Counted from the first letter of the stretch, positions 1-10,372 are shown. The stretch is 64,000 bases of DNA from Aphrophora alni (GCA_963513935.1 OY740772.1:104679989-104743988), one strand, 5' to 3'. Notes: generated from the letters alone by a model not told the origin. A program made the numbers and translations.

Positions 1-704
1 GCTATTTTTCCACACTTTTTACAATAGAGGCGATTACGACTGTTTTCTATTTCAAGACATTTTGGACACCTACGTACTAGACTTTATAACAAGATTTCTC
101 GGCGCCACAATGCCTATTACGTCAATTATCTTCACGAAGGACAGCTGATTGATATAATTACAATGAGTCACACTCGACATTGTCTAATCTATTTGTATTT
201 AGTTTAAATTTAAGATACCCACCACTTCTAGGCTTATTTACACAAAATGTTGAGTTCTATACAAGTGTTTGTTTCGAACACGTTAGAATGAGTATTTGAA
301 CTTTGATTAAACTGGAGCACCTGGAAAAATAGGAGGAGTTAGGAATTGTATATTTATTTTTATTTACAATAAATTACAATGCACAAACTATCTCACTCGA
401 CCATTTCAAAAAAACAAAACAAAAACTATCCAGAATTTCGATAGTTGTCAATCAAAAAGTGAAAATGAAACACAGAACTACCAGGATGTTTCTGAACTCT
501 CCTAACATAATTCGGGGTATTATTGTTCCTTGGGTACAAAAACCTAATACAATCAGGTGTCTATATCGTTTCGTTGTCAGTCCGTATGTATTTATTTACA
601 AAAAAATAAAAATAAAATAAAAATTAGCATTACAAAATTGAACAAAATTTGGATACAGTGTTGCTATTTGTAGTTTCAGTTATTATGTTAAGTGTCATTA
701 TTAC
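1..704. other. AT-rich stretch without a gene
   Basis: No coding region or RNA gene recognised. Bases about 430-480 share a stretch (TGTCAATCAAAAAGT and flanks) with about 22977-23010, so part of it is dispersed repeat. A motif CCAGGATGT at about 481 resembles the end of an insect MITE family also seen near 21279. Confidence 0.5.
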
Positions 705-920
705 AACCCAACTCGTTTCAAAATGGAGGCCATTTAAAACTTTTAAATCGAAATAACTGTAAAACTAGCCATTTAAAAAAAAATACAAAAACAACTTCGG
801 TAAATTTTATGATAAATCCATAGTTGTTTTTGTTTTAAAATTGGGTGAAACAAACGAAATTTGAAATTTCTTGTTCAGCCGTAAAAACTTTGAAGCCACC
901 ATTACGAAACGAGTTGGGTT
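705..920. mobile_element. MITE-like element with 26-bp terminal inverted repeats
   Basis: The ends at 705-730 and 895-920 are inverted copies of each other starting AACCCAACTCGTTTC and continuing AATGG(A/T)GGC, with about three mismatches. The interior is AT-rich with no ORF. Size (216 bp) and structure fit a non-autonomous DNA transposon. The superfamily cannot be told, and no clear target duplication was seen. Confidence 0.75.
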
Positions 921-1015
921 ACTGAAATTAACAATATCATCAATCCACCCAAAATAGTTCAATTCTGTCTAGACGGAACACTCTGTATATACTGAGTGAT
1001 TCATTTATTGTGGTA

Positions 1016-1258
1016 TAATGGTATACCGTAAACTATTAAAACTTTAAATGGGGGACGGTTATTACATTTTCATATAATTTAAAAAAATTTTGTAAACTGA
1101 AAAATAGCCGTCATTTTACAATATGTCTGACAACTTTTTAATTTCTTATGAGGACCCCTATTTTCAATGGTTATTAGAATCTGTACAAAATTATTTAAAA
1201 AAATTATTTGTAGTTATTGTGTGATAAACCTACCCCTTTAGGTGTAAAAGGCACTTAA
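1016..1258 (-). repeat. Left arm of an old inverted repeat that hosts the Jockey-like insertion
   Basis: Read on the minus strand this arm matches 6345-6560 on the plus strand, including the stretches AGGTTTATCA, AATTTTGTAC and AATAGGGG. The match continues past the retrotransposon insertion point into 5945-5965. The arm therefore existed before the insertion. Class of the repeat unknown, probably a foldback or MITE-type element. Confidence 0.65.
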
Positions 1259-1265
1259 AGTTTCG

Positions 1266-1272
<7 letters not shown>
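1259..1272. repeat. Target-site duplication, 3' side of Jockey-like element
   Basis: AGTTTCGAAGATTT occurs here, next to the element's poly(A) (poly-T on the plus strand), and again at 5931-5944 next to its 5' end. The last few T bases merge with the tail, so the duplication is 12-14 bp. Confidence 0.85.
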
Positions 1273-1297
<25 letters not shown>

Positions 1298-1432
1298 ATT
1301 TATTTATAACACTACAACTAGCTTTATCAGCTAACCAGCAGCTTATTTTCTAACAGCAATCGTGACAGTTTATTAGGTTATTTCCCAATGTCAATACCTA
1401 TGTTCACAGCTCCACACCCACAACTGTGAACT

Positions 1433-4102
1433 TTAAACCAAGTCAAAAGGCTTCAGTCTTTTAAGGCGTCGCACTAACTCTGCGTTGTCAAGCAGCTGAA
1501 GTACTTCAACGTTTTGGTGGTTATGGAGTCGAGACTCATGCTTTTTAGCTTGCTTTTGTATTTCGGCCTCTACCGTTTCGATCTTCAAGTCCCTGTGAAT
1601 AGTGTCATTGCTGACATACCAAGGAGCTTTCACTAAATTCCTTAATACTTTATTTTGAAAGGTCTGAATAATTTTGATATTAGACTTCTTAGTGCAGCCC
1701 CATAGCTGTATACCATATAACCATACCGGTTTTAGCACTTGCTTGTATAGCACTAGTTTGTTATGTACTGATAATTCTGACTTTCTTCCAATCAGCCAAT
1801 GCATTTTCTTTAATTGAATACCCAGTTGTTCACGTTTCTTCTTAACATGTTCCTTCCAACGTAGCTTAGCATCAAGGGTCATACCAAGATATTTTGCACT
1901 GTTGGCATACGGTACTATATTTTGATCAATATATACTGGCTTATAAACACCTTTTCTATTTGTAAAGTTTACATGCACTGATTTTGTCTCATTAATCTTG
2001 ATACGCCATTTTTTAGTCCAAGCAGTGACATGGTCAGTCGCATTTTGCAGTTTACTTGTTGCATCTCCTACATCTTTCCCTACAGCCAGGATAGCCGTAT
2101 CATCAGCAAATGTGGCAATTAAGACGTCACCATCCTGAGGCAAATCATGAGTATAGATTAAGTACAGTATAGGTCCAAGTACGCTACCTTGAGGCACTCC
2201 AGCTTTGATGTTCCTTAGCTCTGAATATTCTGAATTCATCCGAACTCTAAAAAGTCTATCTGCTAAATACGAACTCAATAATTTACTCAGTTTTTGCGGA
2301 AGTATAGCTTTTAATTTGTTATTAATTCCAACATGCCAAACTTTATCAAAAGCTTGAGCAACGTCTAGAAATAAAGCCGAACATATATTTTTTTCTTCTA
2401 AGGCCTTTTCAACAGTGCTTGTTAATCTGTGCACCTGATCTATTGTCGAGTGCTTTTGGCGAAATCCAAACTGATGCAATGGTATAATCATTTTTTCTTG
2501 AATTACTGCCATAAGTCGTGTCAAAATAATTCCTTCAAATACCTTAGATAGGACAGGCAGCAACGATATTGGACGGTATGAGGTTTTTTCTGTGGTTGGC
2601 TTTCCAGGTTTCGGAATCATCACAATTTCCGCCACCTTCCACTGACGAGGAACATAAGTTAATCTTATTGCTGCATTAATAATGGATGTTAATTTTACAA
2701 TAGCTTTCTTTGAAAGCTCTTTAACAACTTTACCAGTGATCAGGTCATAACCTGGAGCTTTTTTCTGTTTAACTTTCGTTTTGATTTCTCGAATCACCTC
2801 TTTCACTGTTGCAGGACTGATATTCGATTTATCTGGGTTGATCATTTTATCTAGGTTTTCCTTTGCTGTTTGCCTTGTAGGAGCACAGAAAGTATCTTCC
2901 AAGTAATCTGCAAATAATTCCACCTTTTCTTTGCTATCTCTAGCCCAAGTTCCATCTTCTTTCTTCAAAGGAGGAGACTGAGTAATAGGTCTCTTAAGAG
3001 ATCTAGCTGCTTTCCACAAGGAATAGTCACTGGTTTTATCGTATGACAAATTACCCATGTAGTTACTAAAGGTTTCGTTCTTTATTTCAATAATCATATT
3101 TTTCAATTCCTTACCTAACCGGTTTAACACATTTTTGGACAGTGGTGTTCGTGATTCTTGCCACCTTCGTCTTGCTTTTCTTTTTTCTTTTATTTTTTCC
3201 CGAATTTCGATAGGATAGTTAATTCCTCTGGTTTTTCCTTCGACTTTTGGAGTATTTTCCCAAGCCGATAATTGGATGTTAGCAATTAGGTTTTGAAGCT
3301 CAGTCTCCAGTTGTTCTATTGTTTTAAGAGGCGATTTAAGGTTTATTCTGCGATCCAAATCATTTTTAAATCCATCCCAGTCGGTATGAACGTTTACCAG
3401 AGTGGAAGGTTTTTGTTTCCTTATAACTGTTTGGCTGACAGTAAGAATAATGGGCGTATGGTCAGATGAAAGCTCCTCAGTCGCCTCAATGTCTGTGTAG
3501 TTGCTATTAATTCCCTTCAAAATGAAGAAATCTATTAGGTCTGGAATTTTCCTATTATCAGTCGGCCAGTATGTAGGTGTGCTTGTTGACTGAAATTCAC
3601 ACCGATAACATATCGCAGCCTCATACAGTTCCTTTCCTCTGGGTGATATTAACCTGGAACCCCAATATGTGTGCTTGGCATTTAAATCTCCGCCCACAAT
3701 AAAGTGGTTACCCATCCCCTGAAAAAATGCTTCAAATTGAGTATTCTTTATTATATGTCTAGGTGGGCAGTATATCGCTACTACTGTCACATCCTTAGAC
3801 TCAGTTTTGACTCTAACTAAGGTAGCTTGAATTTCATTTGTCTCATATTTAATATCTTCATAATGACTAATGTTTTCCTTAATAATGACAGCAGTTCCAC
3901 CACGCGATTTATTGCTAGGATGAATAGTATTATATATCTGGTAGCCTTTTATTTTAATATAAGATTCTTTAGTGAAATGGGTCTCCGAGATAAGGCATAT
4001 ATCAATTTTATGGCTTTCAAGAAATATTTCCAACTCATGTTTGTGTTTCAAGAGGCCGTTAGAGTTCCAGGCTGCTATTCTCACAGTCTCCATCACCATC
4101 AT
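1433..4102 (-). CDS. Jockey-like ORF2: AP endonuclease and reverse transcriptase
   Basis: An open frame of 889 codons. Residues about 5-225 are an apurinic-type endonuclease: AAWNSNGL near the start, SETHF around 40, GGDLNAKH near 137 and SSDHTPIIL near 215 carry the expected Asn, Glu, Asp and His. The reverse transcriptase follows with SYRPISLLPVLSKVFE, QFGFRQKHST, LFLDVAQAFDKVWH and GVPQGSVLGP. The catalytic box is FADD at about 665-668, a common variant of YADD. The C-terminal part carries the cysteine/tryptophan thumb region and ends with no RNase H. The first ATG overlaps the stop of the preceding frame as ATGA, so translation probably depends on reinitiation. The protein would nick target DNA and copy the element RNA in the nucleus. 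No stops or frameshifts seen, so it may be functional. Confidence 0.95.
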   Translation of the reverse strand: MMVMETVRIAAWNSNGLLKHKHELEIFLESHKIDICLISETHFTKESYIKIKGYQIYNTIHPSNKSRGGTAVIIKENISHYEDIKYETNEIQATLVRVKTESKDVTVVAIYCPPRHIIKNTQFEAFFQGMGNHFIVGGDLNAKHTYWGSRLISPRGKELYEAAICYRCEFQSTSTPTYWPTDNRKIPDLIDFFILKGINSNYTDIEATEELSSDHTPIILTVSQTVIRKQKPSTLVNVHTDWDGFKNDLDRRINLKSPLKTIEQLETELQNLIANIQLSAWENTPKVEGKTRGINYPIEIREKIKEKRKARRRWQESRTPLSKNVLNRLGKELKNMIIEIKNETFSNYMGNLSYDKTSDYSLWKAARSLKRPITQSPPLKKEDGTWARDSKEKVELFADYLEDTFCAPTRQTAKENLDKMINPDKSNISPATVKEVIREIKTKVKQKKAPGYDLITGKVVKELSKKAIVKLTSIINAAIRLTYVPRQWKVAEIVMIPKPGKPTTEKTSYRPISLLPVLSKVFEGIILTRLMAVIQEKMIIPLHQFGFRQKHSTIDQVHRLTSTVEKALEEKNICSALFLDVAQAFDKVWHVGINNKLKAILPQKLSKLLSSYLADRLFRVRMNSEYSELRNIKAGVPQGSVLGPILYLIYTHDLPQDGDVLIATFADDTAILAVGKDVGDATSKLQNATDHVTAWTKKWRIKINETKSVHVNFTNRKGVYKPVYIDQNIVPYANSAKYLGMTLDAKLRWKEHVKKKREQLGIQLKKMHWLIGRKSELSVHNKLVLYKQVLKPVWLYGIQLWGCTKKSNIKIIQTFQNKVLRNLVKAPWYVSNDTIHRDLKIETVEAEIQKQAKKHESRLHNHQNVEVLQLLDNAELVRRLKRLKPFDLV

Positions 4103-4404
4103 TTTTGTTTCCCTACTAAAGGCATGTTATTAATTGATTTTCTAAAACCACTTTCTAATTTAGTGAGTCTGTCGAGTACCCTTTCGTTTAGCTTTTCTTG
4201 TTGATCAATTTTTTTAATTAATTTTTGAAGCAGCTGATTAGTTGATGTCTCCTCAAGTTCATCTTTTTTATTAGTGATAGCAGTTCCTACCTTGTTCGCA
4301 TAAGAGTCGAATTGTTTTGTTTGCCTTAATTTGCTTTCCTCAATGTTTGTTTTTACTAGAATTTCTTCTTGAAAATGGCTTAGCTGAGCCAACTCTCTGT
4401 TGAT
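4099..4404 (-). pseudogene. C-terminal tail of Jockey-like ORF1, in a shifted frame
   Basis: This frame opens just upstream of the ORF1 stop (4380-4382) and runs about 100 codons to a TGA overlapping the ORF2 start. Its content, SYANKV followed by a charged coiled-coil-like stretch (LLQKLIKKIDQQEKLNERVL), resembles the segment after the zinc knuckles in other Jockey ORF1 proteins. It has no ATG near its start. I infer it is the natural end of ORF1, separated by a one-base change (a -1 shift within about 24 bases). A programmed frameshift is possible, but no slippery heptamer is visible in the overlap. Confidence 0.65.
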
Positions 4405-5783
4405 TTAGTATTTCTTTTGCTAATAGTCTTTTCCCTCATTTTCTGTATATGCTTTGCTACTTCACAACCTCTGTAGCTTGCTGGGTGAGCCTCACCACAA
4501 TTAATACATCTTGGTGGAGTATCTTTGCTTTTTAGACAGTCGCTAGAAATATGATTCCCGGCACACTTTACACATTTTGCATCTCTTCCACAGAACCTTT
4601 GAGTATGGCCATGTCTCTGGCATCGTTTGCACTGAGGCACCATTCTTGGTTTCCTCAACGCTTCAATCTTAACTTTCATACCCATTATATTAACAATTGT
4701 ATATATTTTTTGCACACTTTCCTCTTTGCTAAAACATAACATAAACAAAGGCAAAGGCAATTTTGTTTTCCTTTCCAGGATATGCACAACATTTAATATT
4801 TTAAATCCCTTTTCTGTTAGCTCTTGCTTAATATCCTCTGGTTTACATGAAGGATGTAAGTGCCTAGCCATGACTTTTATTTCTCTGTTGTTTTTATCTT
4901 CATACGTAAACCATTTAAAGTTTTTCTCATTTAGTATTTTAACCAAGTTTCTATAGCAACTCTCTCCAACAACATTAACTTTAAGTTCGCCACTGCTGAG
5001 ATAGGTGACCTTGAAACCCTGCTGACAATTGCTTGACAAAAGACTATGAACTATTCCGTAGTCCACGCATCCTTCCAGAGTTATTGGTGGTGGAGATTGT
5101 TTTCCTTTGTCTTTCACTTGTATTGACCGCTCCGTTTTCTCACTACAGCCTCCCGCTCGATTTATACCTGAAGTAGATGGAGTCAATGAGATTTCAGGAG
5201 AATCGCTAGCTTTTCTTTTCTTATTCCTTTTCCTTTTATTAAGTATCCATTCCGTTTCTTTTGTGAGCTCTTCCTCATCGGTTTCATAGACTATGTTCTC
5301 ACGTTGACTTACTTCCCTACGCTCTAAAAGTTTAATTCTCTGCATTACCTGGGCTAGTTCTTGTTTTAGTTCAGAATTTTCCTGCTTCAATGCCTGAACA
5401 TCCTGTTGAGCTACTTGAAGATGGTTCCATAGAGCGAGTTCCTTCTGGGTTACCAATTCTTTATCAGTTATGGTTAACTCTTTTAGTTTAAATAACTCAT
5501 TTTCTGCAACTTCATTGTGTTCCTTTTGAAGATTCTCATTCTCTCTGGAGTCCTCAAGAAGTGAACTTTTGACATTTGTCTTCAAACTTTTATTTTCTGA
5601 TGGCGATCGAGTTAGTATCGAACTTCTTTTAAAAGGGTCTTCTTTCTCCATCTCTACTGATACAGTTTTGTCCTTGCAGTAGCTTGCTGACGACCCGGGT
5701 AAAGCCTGCTCGCTCGCTCCCCGTGCCGGTACTGGGGATCCTACTCCCTGCACCGTAACTTTTTTCTCCTTCTGAGCTTCCAT
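4380..5783 (-). CDS. Jockey-like ORF1: gag-like RNA-binding protein
   Basis: I choose the ATG at 5783 (protein starts MEAQKEKKV). The frame is open upstream to 5921, but that part lies in the 5' leader. The N-terminal third is charged with a coiled-coil region (LKQENSELKQELAQVMQRIK), then a lysine/arginine-rich stretch. A PRE/RRM-like domain precedes three CCHC-type zinc knuckles near the end: CKRCQRHGHTQRFC, CVKCAGNHISSDC and CINCGEAHPASYRGC. Such proteins coat element RNA and take it to the nucleus. The frame stops at 4380 while the expected C-terminal tail continues in another frame, so this copy is probably frameshifted. Confidence 0.85.
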   Translation of the reverse strand: MEAQKEKKVTVQGVGSPVPARGASEQALPGSSASYCKDKTVSVEMEKEDPFKRSSILTRSPSENKSLKTNVKSSLLEDSRENENLQKEHNEVAENELFKLKELTITDKELVTQKELALWNHLQVAQQDVQALKQENSELKQELAQVMQRIKLLERREVSQRENIVYETDEEELTKETEWILNKRKRNKKRKASDSPEISLTPSTSGINRAGGCSEKTERSIQVKDKGKQSPPPITLEGCVDYGIVHSLLSSNCQQGFKVTYLSSGELKVNVVGESCYRNLVKILNEKNFKWFTYEDKNNREIKVMARHLHPSCKPEDIKQELTEKGFKILNVVHILERKTKLPLPLFMLCFSKEESVQKIYTIVNIMGMKVKIEALRKPRMVPQCKRCQRHGHTQRFCGRDAKCVKCAGNHISSDCLKSKDTPPRCINCGEAHPASYRGCEVAKHIQKMREKTISKRNTKSTESWLS

Positions 5784-5930
5784 GTTTGGTTTATTTTCGG
5801 GGTACCTTCCCCTATCTGGTTTTTGGTCCGCCCCGGGTATTTGATTTCCCCGGTACCACTCATATCTGAGAGGCGTTCCCCTATCCGCCACCTGGGGAGG
5901 CGTCCGATATGGGACCAGCATCCCACACGG

Positions 5931-5944
5931 AGTTTCGAAGATTT
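5931..5944. repeat. Target-site duplication, 5' side of Jockey-like element
   Basis: AGTTTCGAAGATTT repeats the sequence at 1259-1272. Together they fix the element's ends. Confidence 0.85.
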
Positions 5945-6344
5945 GACGTTTAAAACATTTTCAGGACGCCATTTTCCATACTTTCTCATTGTTGAATCAA
6001 GATAAAAATGTAAGGTGGTGTAGTCTAGAAGGTGTAGGATTTATAATTTGTGCAACAAATAAAACCTTGATAGAATCTAGTGTAATTATAAGCTAAAACA
6101 AACGAAATGTTAAACAACCTTTCTTTAACAAAGCAGATCGTAATTAAACTACTGTTTTTTAAAGACCTGTAAATCCCTTATTCACTTCCTAATAGGTTTT
6201 TAATTATATTTTGGAACCAGATTTATAATCGTACAAAATAGTATTTTCTCAGGCTATTGAATACATTACTTAGCTTAATAGACTCTACCGAGTTTTTATT
6301 TGTACATAAATTATTAGTCATACAATGGTATTTACACAATTAAC
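5945..6344. other. Interior of the older repeat, no gene
   Basis: AT-rich sequence between the two arms of the inverted repeat that received the Jockey-like insertion. The first 20 bases continue the left arm. No ORF of interest. Confidence 0.4.
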
Positions 6345-6560
6345 ATGCTTCAAACGTCAAATGTTTGAAATTTTAAACGTCTACTACTCCTAAAAAAGTA
6401 GGTTTATCAAACAATAACCAAGAATAAAAAAGTATTAAAATTTTGTACACGATCTAAAAACACCATAAAAATAGGGGCTCCTATTAGAAATTTAAAATAT
6501 GTCAGCCATATTGGAAAATTGCGGCCATTTTTCCGAGTTTGAATAACATATTTTTAATTA
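6345..6560 (+). repeat. Right arm of the old inverted repeat with the empty target site
   Basis: Inverted copy of 1016-1258 plus 5945-5965. On the minus strand it reads AAAATTTCAAACATTTGACG, where the other arm has AAAGTTTCGAAGATTTGACG split by the retrotransposon. It therefore shows the unoccupied target. Confidence 0.65.
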
Positions 6561-6658
6561 AAACGAGTACATTGTTCCGCCTTTCTCACCTTCGTTAATC
6601 TCACGTTTGTTGACGCGTTTCAGATATACTCCATTCTCAAAATATTTAATAGTATTAT
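6556..6658 (-). repeat. 100-bp repeat with hammerhead-like core, copy 1
   Basis: About 80 percent identical by eye to 7159-7258 in the same orientation. On the minus strand 6640-6612 reads TTGAGAA, T, a short stem, then GAAACGCGTC, the hammerhead-like arrangement. It also contains TTCCGCC at its other end. Confidence 0.65.
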
Positions 6659-7158
6659 TATTTTTTTAAATCTACTTTTGCTAGGTTCACTACTCTTTCG
6701 TAAAAAATATTCTTTTTGACATTAGCATCCCCCCCTTTTTTTAATAAAAACAATTTTTGTTTAACTTCCCATATTTTACTTTAATTTCTTTACTTATTCT
6801 ATTTTTAACATCTTCTATTATGCTGTTTACTACTTCGTTTAACATAAGAAGTAAAGCTTTTTTTTTTTTATTTCGTTCTTCTTTATATAATGTTGTTATT
6901 TCCATCTTTATCCAATATTTTTCCGCTTTTTCAATTACTGTACTTATTTTGATGATTAACTTTTTGTTTTATTTTTGATTCTAGGATATGTCGGAATCAC
7001 ATTATTTAGTACACATTGTTGAAGCATATATCACAATATATATTAGCTCTCGTCATATATAATTTCTTAAAACTATATTCTATTTTTTTAACTATTCTAC
7101 TCAGGCTGACCAAGTTAACATTTTAAACATTATTTTGATCTCCGCTAGGAATATTATA

Positions 7159-7258
7159 ATTAGAATGAGTACATTGTTCCGCCTTTTCCAGCTTCGTTAA
7201 TTTCACGTTTTTGACGCGTTTCGGATATACTTCATCCTCAAAACATTTAATAGTGTTT
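7159..7258 (-). repeat. 100-bp repeat with hammerhead-like core, copy 2
   Basis: Direct repeat of 6556-6658. The minus-strand core at 7241-7213 is TTGAGGA, T, GAAGTATATCC, GAAACGCGTC. Comparing both copies restores a three-pair helix II (GGA/TCC). The ACGCGT after GAA is self-complementary, as expected of a minimal helix III. Confidence 0.65.
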
Positions 7259-8241
7259 AATTACATAAATCCCTAAACTTGTTTCACTAATGACATAAAC
7301 ATTTCCTTAGCGTAATATGGTTTTTATTTGGCGATGAAAGTGTTTTGTTTTAGCCAATTATTTCTGAATCATAATTGTGATTTTGCGCACGGGCTTTGCG
7401 CATTAATCTTCACATTTCATTAAAATTGAAGCAGATTTTAAGATATTACGTACTGTACTTCATAGCCCGGGTAATTTTTAGAGATGGTAAAAAATGAATT
7501 TCAATTTTAGTATACTAGTCAATTTTTTGTTTCAATAGTAGTCTACATCATTGTTTTAAAATCAACAAGGTTCCTCTGCGCATAAAAATACAAAGAACAA
7601 CTTTTTGTTTAATACGAGAGAAATTACCCGTCCATACAAGTTACTTGTCAAAGAGGTGTTAGTAGTCGAGGCATACTGGATTTTAAAATAACATGAGGTA
7701 TGTAAACAGAATGTTAGTTGAAGCTCATCCCAAGCTTATTGAACCGAACCTAACCTAACAGTTGTCTATTGTCAACTCACTTGGCGACAAATTGCTCCAG
7801 ACGCAGACAAATCTTTAATGGACTGTCAAGTGCAATCGGTGATTGTTCTTCCTGCATAATGCATCACTGAAGAGTCGTTGCGCTAGTTAATTACAACTAG
7901 ATTATGTTTGTACGGCTCCAAGTGGCAGAGGTATGGTGAATGGGGAGTTAAGTAACGTTTTAAAGCATTTACCTTCCTTGTTGTTACAAGGAGAAAAACT
8001 TGTCAGACCTTATAAAAATTGAAAAATAAACATAATGTAAAGACTCCTAGATCTAGAATACTTTAAGAGCTTTAAGATCGGATATTAACAAAATTTGGTA
8101 AAGAGAGACCAGATATGAAAGATGACAAAGATCTAACCCAAGAGAATGTGGGAGAGAAAGCCAGCCGGCTAAAAAGTTGAGGAAAGTAATCCAGGCAATT
8201 TTGCGTTTAGTGGAACGGGGACCAGTGGAGAAAAGCCATTA
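7259..8241. other. No gene; part of a dispersed repeat
   Basis: Bases about 7335-7475 resemble about 19225-19400 (shared TTTCTGAATC, GATTTT, CATTAAT and GCAGATTTTA blocks), so this is dispersed repeat. CCTAACCTAAC occurs at 7749. No coding region recognised. Confidence 0.4.
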
Positions 8242-8430
8242 TTATACTCTGTTCATTTGACTAAGGCGGTTGGAGAAAGGCACTACTTGCCTCACGCACG
8301 CACACGCACGGGCAAGATACAGTGACAGCCCCCTCCCCCACTCACACACATAATCCCCTGCGCTTGTGTGTGTGAGTGGGGGAGGGGGCTGTCCCAAGTC
8401 CGAACGCCTTCGTCAAATGACCAGAGTATA
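8242..8430. repeat. 189-bp palindromic foldback element
   Basis: The inner arms 8324-8350 and 8367-8393 are perfect 27-bp inverted copies rich in CCCCCTCCCCCACTCACACA, with a 16-base loop. Outer arms near 8244-8272 and 8400-8429 also pair with a few mismatches (ACTCTG..CATTTGAC / GTCAAATG..CAGAGT). Transcribed, it would form a long hairpin. It is probably a snap-back MITE, and much more GC-rich than its surroundings. Confidence 0.85.
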
Positions 8431-9540
8431 GTCATAGAGGGGAGGCAAGGGATTCTCTGAATAGTCGCGTTTCCTGACATCGATAGTTTGAGGTTGACCG
8501 ATTGCATGAACATCAATTTCACCAGATCTCTCAATTTCTTATTCTAGAGAGTTATCAAGGATTAAGTTTATAAACCACCCTTATCGGATTCTCTCGCTGA
8601 GCTCAGAGCAAGAACATCGCAGTTACACTTGACGTGTTTGGCAGGATTCAACTTCAAATGGGAGGTCTGAACCATGGCAATCACATTGAACCCAAATACT
8701 ATAAGGTAAAAAACTTAGTGTATTGTGCTACAAAATGACAGTAAAACCAGTTCTGTAAGTAAAACGAATACATGCATATGTATTTACAAAGCGGTAAAGT
8801 TCTTTTTGAAGCACCCTGTATACGTTAATGAGTTAGTTCCAATTAACGACGTCTGTGAAAGTAGCTCATAACCTGTAAACTGACTTCGTTAAAATTTGTG
8901 TGAAATCTAAAGAGTAATAAACACAAACTCGCGTGGAAAACCCTAAGTACAAAAATTACAGTTTATGAATAATAATAAAACAAAACATACAAGAAACAGG
9001 AACACTCTCAAGCAATTTCAGGCTCTATTTAAATTATATTTTTTAAAGACGATATTCATAGTTCATTTCAATTTTTTAACAACAGATATTTTTGGTGACG
9101 AATACTTTTATTTGAAAAAACAAAACAAAAAAGAACCGCTTATTTAGCTGAAGGATGAGTGAGAATGTTTGTGCAATGTTTTTGCACTGTTTATTTTGTA
9201 ATGTGTTTTAAAACACAATGTAGAAAAGCCCAATTGCTCTAATTTCGCCTCTATAATAAAGTTTATATTTATTTTAAATCTGTTCTATTAGGCCTAATCT
9301 GAGCCTACTTACCATATTCCTTCAAGCAGATCTTTACATCAGATTTGAATTTAAACCATGTTAATTACTCACACAACCGATACTTTTCACATTTTTAATG
9401 CCAGTAACAACTCAAGTTTCTCAACAACACATTCCCAATGCTTTCTCTTCAGTAATGCCAGTGAAAAGAAAACAATTGTTATTTTAATTGAAACAAAAAT
9501 CAAAGAGAATGGCTCTAAGATTATTTGAAAGTTGTTTTAA
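8431..9540. other. No gene recognised
   Basis: Mixed AT-rich sequence. CACCCTGTATACG at 8812 resembles the end of the Tc1/mariner-type MITEs elsewhere in the window, but its partner was not found. Confidence 0.35.
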
Positions 9541-9544
9541 AAAC

Positions 9545-9830
9545 CAGGAGATCTTTCCACCTGGCAAGGTATGATTAGTACTAAAAGACAAGCGAAGACA
9601 ATAAGTAAGAAGAGGGGGGACAAGTGCAGTCCCTGAGGGTTCCCCACTAGAACCGTAAATCAGTCTTCCCGAGTTCCGCCTTAATAAAATGACGTTGGTC
9701 AGGAAAGAGGGTAGAAAGGTCAGTCACTCCCCTTACATGGCCTATGAAACATTCATTGCGACTTCGGTGGTTGATTTATTGTCTGACATGTATTGATCCT
9801 CTTTATCTGTGGGATGCGGGAGAGGTTCAA
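9545..9830 (-). pseudogene. Possible decayed reverse-transcriptase fragment
   Basis: On the minus strand one frame reads TNVILLRRNSGRLIYGSSGE followed by PSGTALVPPLL, resembling the region before and at the GVPQG..LSPLL box of non-LTR reverse transcriptases. Frames change and the match is short, so this is tentative. Confidence 0.35.
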
Positions 9831-10049
9831 TTAGCCCAACCAGGCGAGATTTATTTACTTAAGCTAAGAACAAATTCATTAGTTCTTACACAAAGAGAAT
9901 AAGAAGAATAAAAGTATTTTGTGATCCGGGCAATCTCCTAACGCTGCAGTAGTGGCATCACTAGCGAAGAAAAGGAAAATATTTCAGAATCTTTTTAAGC
10001 TTGAACAAAGCTATTGTGATGCACTGATGAGAAAACTCAAGACTTCGTG

Positions 10050-10290
10050 TATTTTCTACGACCTCTGAAACGTTTTAGATGGCATTGATCGTACAATCTT
10101 GTTACAGAAGCTTGAATATTATGATAATACATGGGATATCAAACAGTTGGATTAAATAATAGAAAACAGAATATTGTTTATACTGACAGCTCTTTAAACT
10201 CTCGCCATTCCACGTGGGAGATAGACCTCCTCGAAGTACCTCAGGGTTCAATATTGGAGCCATTACTATTTTATATATAGGCTATTCTTG
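10050..10290 (+). pseudogene. Decayed non-LTR reverse-transcriptase fragment
   Basis: The plus strand reads FYDL*NVLDGIDRTILLQ then KLEYYDNTWDI, matching the usual FLDLSKAFDTVDH..LL.KL..YGI block. At 10239-10277 it reads PQGSILEPLLFYI, matching PQGSILGPLLFLIYIND. Several stops and frame changes separate the blocks. It is a dead relic of a Jockey-like or related element. Confidence 0.75.
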
Positions 10291-10372
10291 TTGTTTAAAG
10301 CCGAAAAATCTTTCACTCATCATCGCTTTTGAAAAGAAAAAAATAAAATAAAAATTAAAAAAATTTAAAAAA

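Larger units (their letters stand above)
1271..5930 (-). mobile_element. Near full-length Jockey-like non-LTR retrotransposon
   Basis: This minus-strand insertion contains, in order, a short GC-rich 5' leader, ORF1 (gag with zinc knuckles), ORF2 (endonuclease plus reverse transcriptase), a short 3' UTR (1298-1432) and a poly(A) tail seen as about 27 T at 1271-1297. Matching 14-bp duplications flank it (1259-1272 and 5931-5944), the mark of target-primed reverse transcription. ORF2 is intact over 889 codons; ORF1 has one apparent frameshift near its end. The 4.66-kb length, two-ORF layout, ATGA stop-start overlap and absence of RNase H fit the Jockey clade. The intact ORF2 and tail suggest a young copy. 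Whether the 5' end is complete or slightly truncated cannot be judged from one copy. Confidence 0.93.

Noticed and set aside
3827..4204. Plus-strand open frame over the Jockey-like element
   Set aside because: Lies opposite the intact ORF2 endonuclease; no family match.
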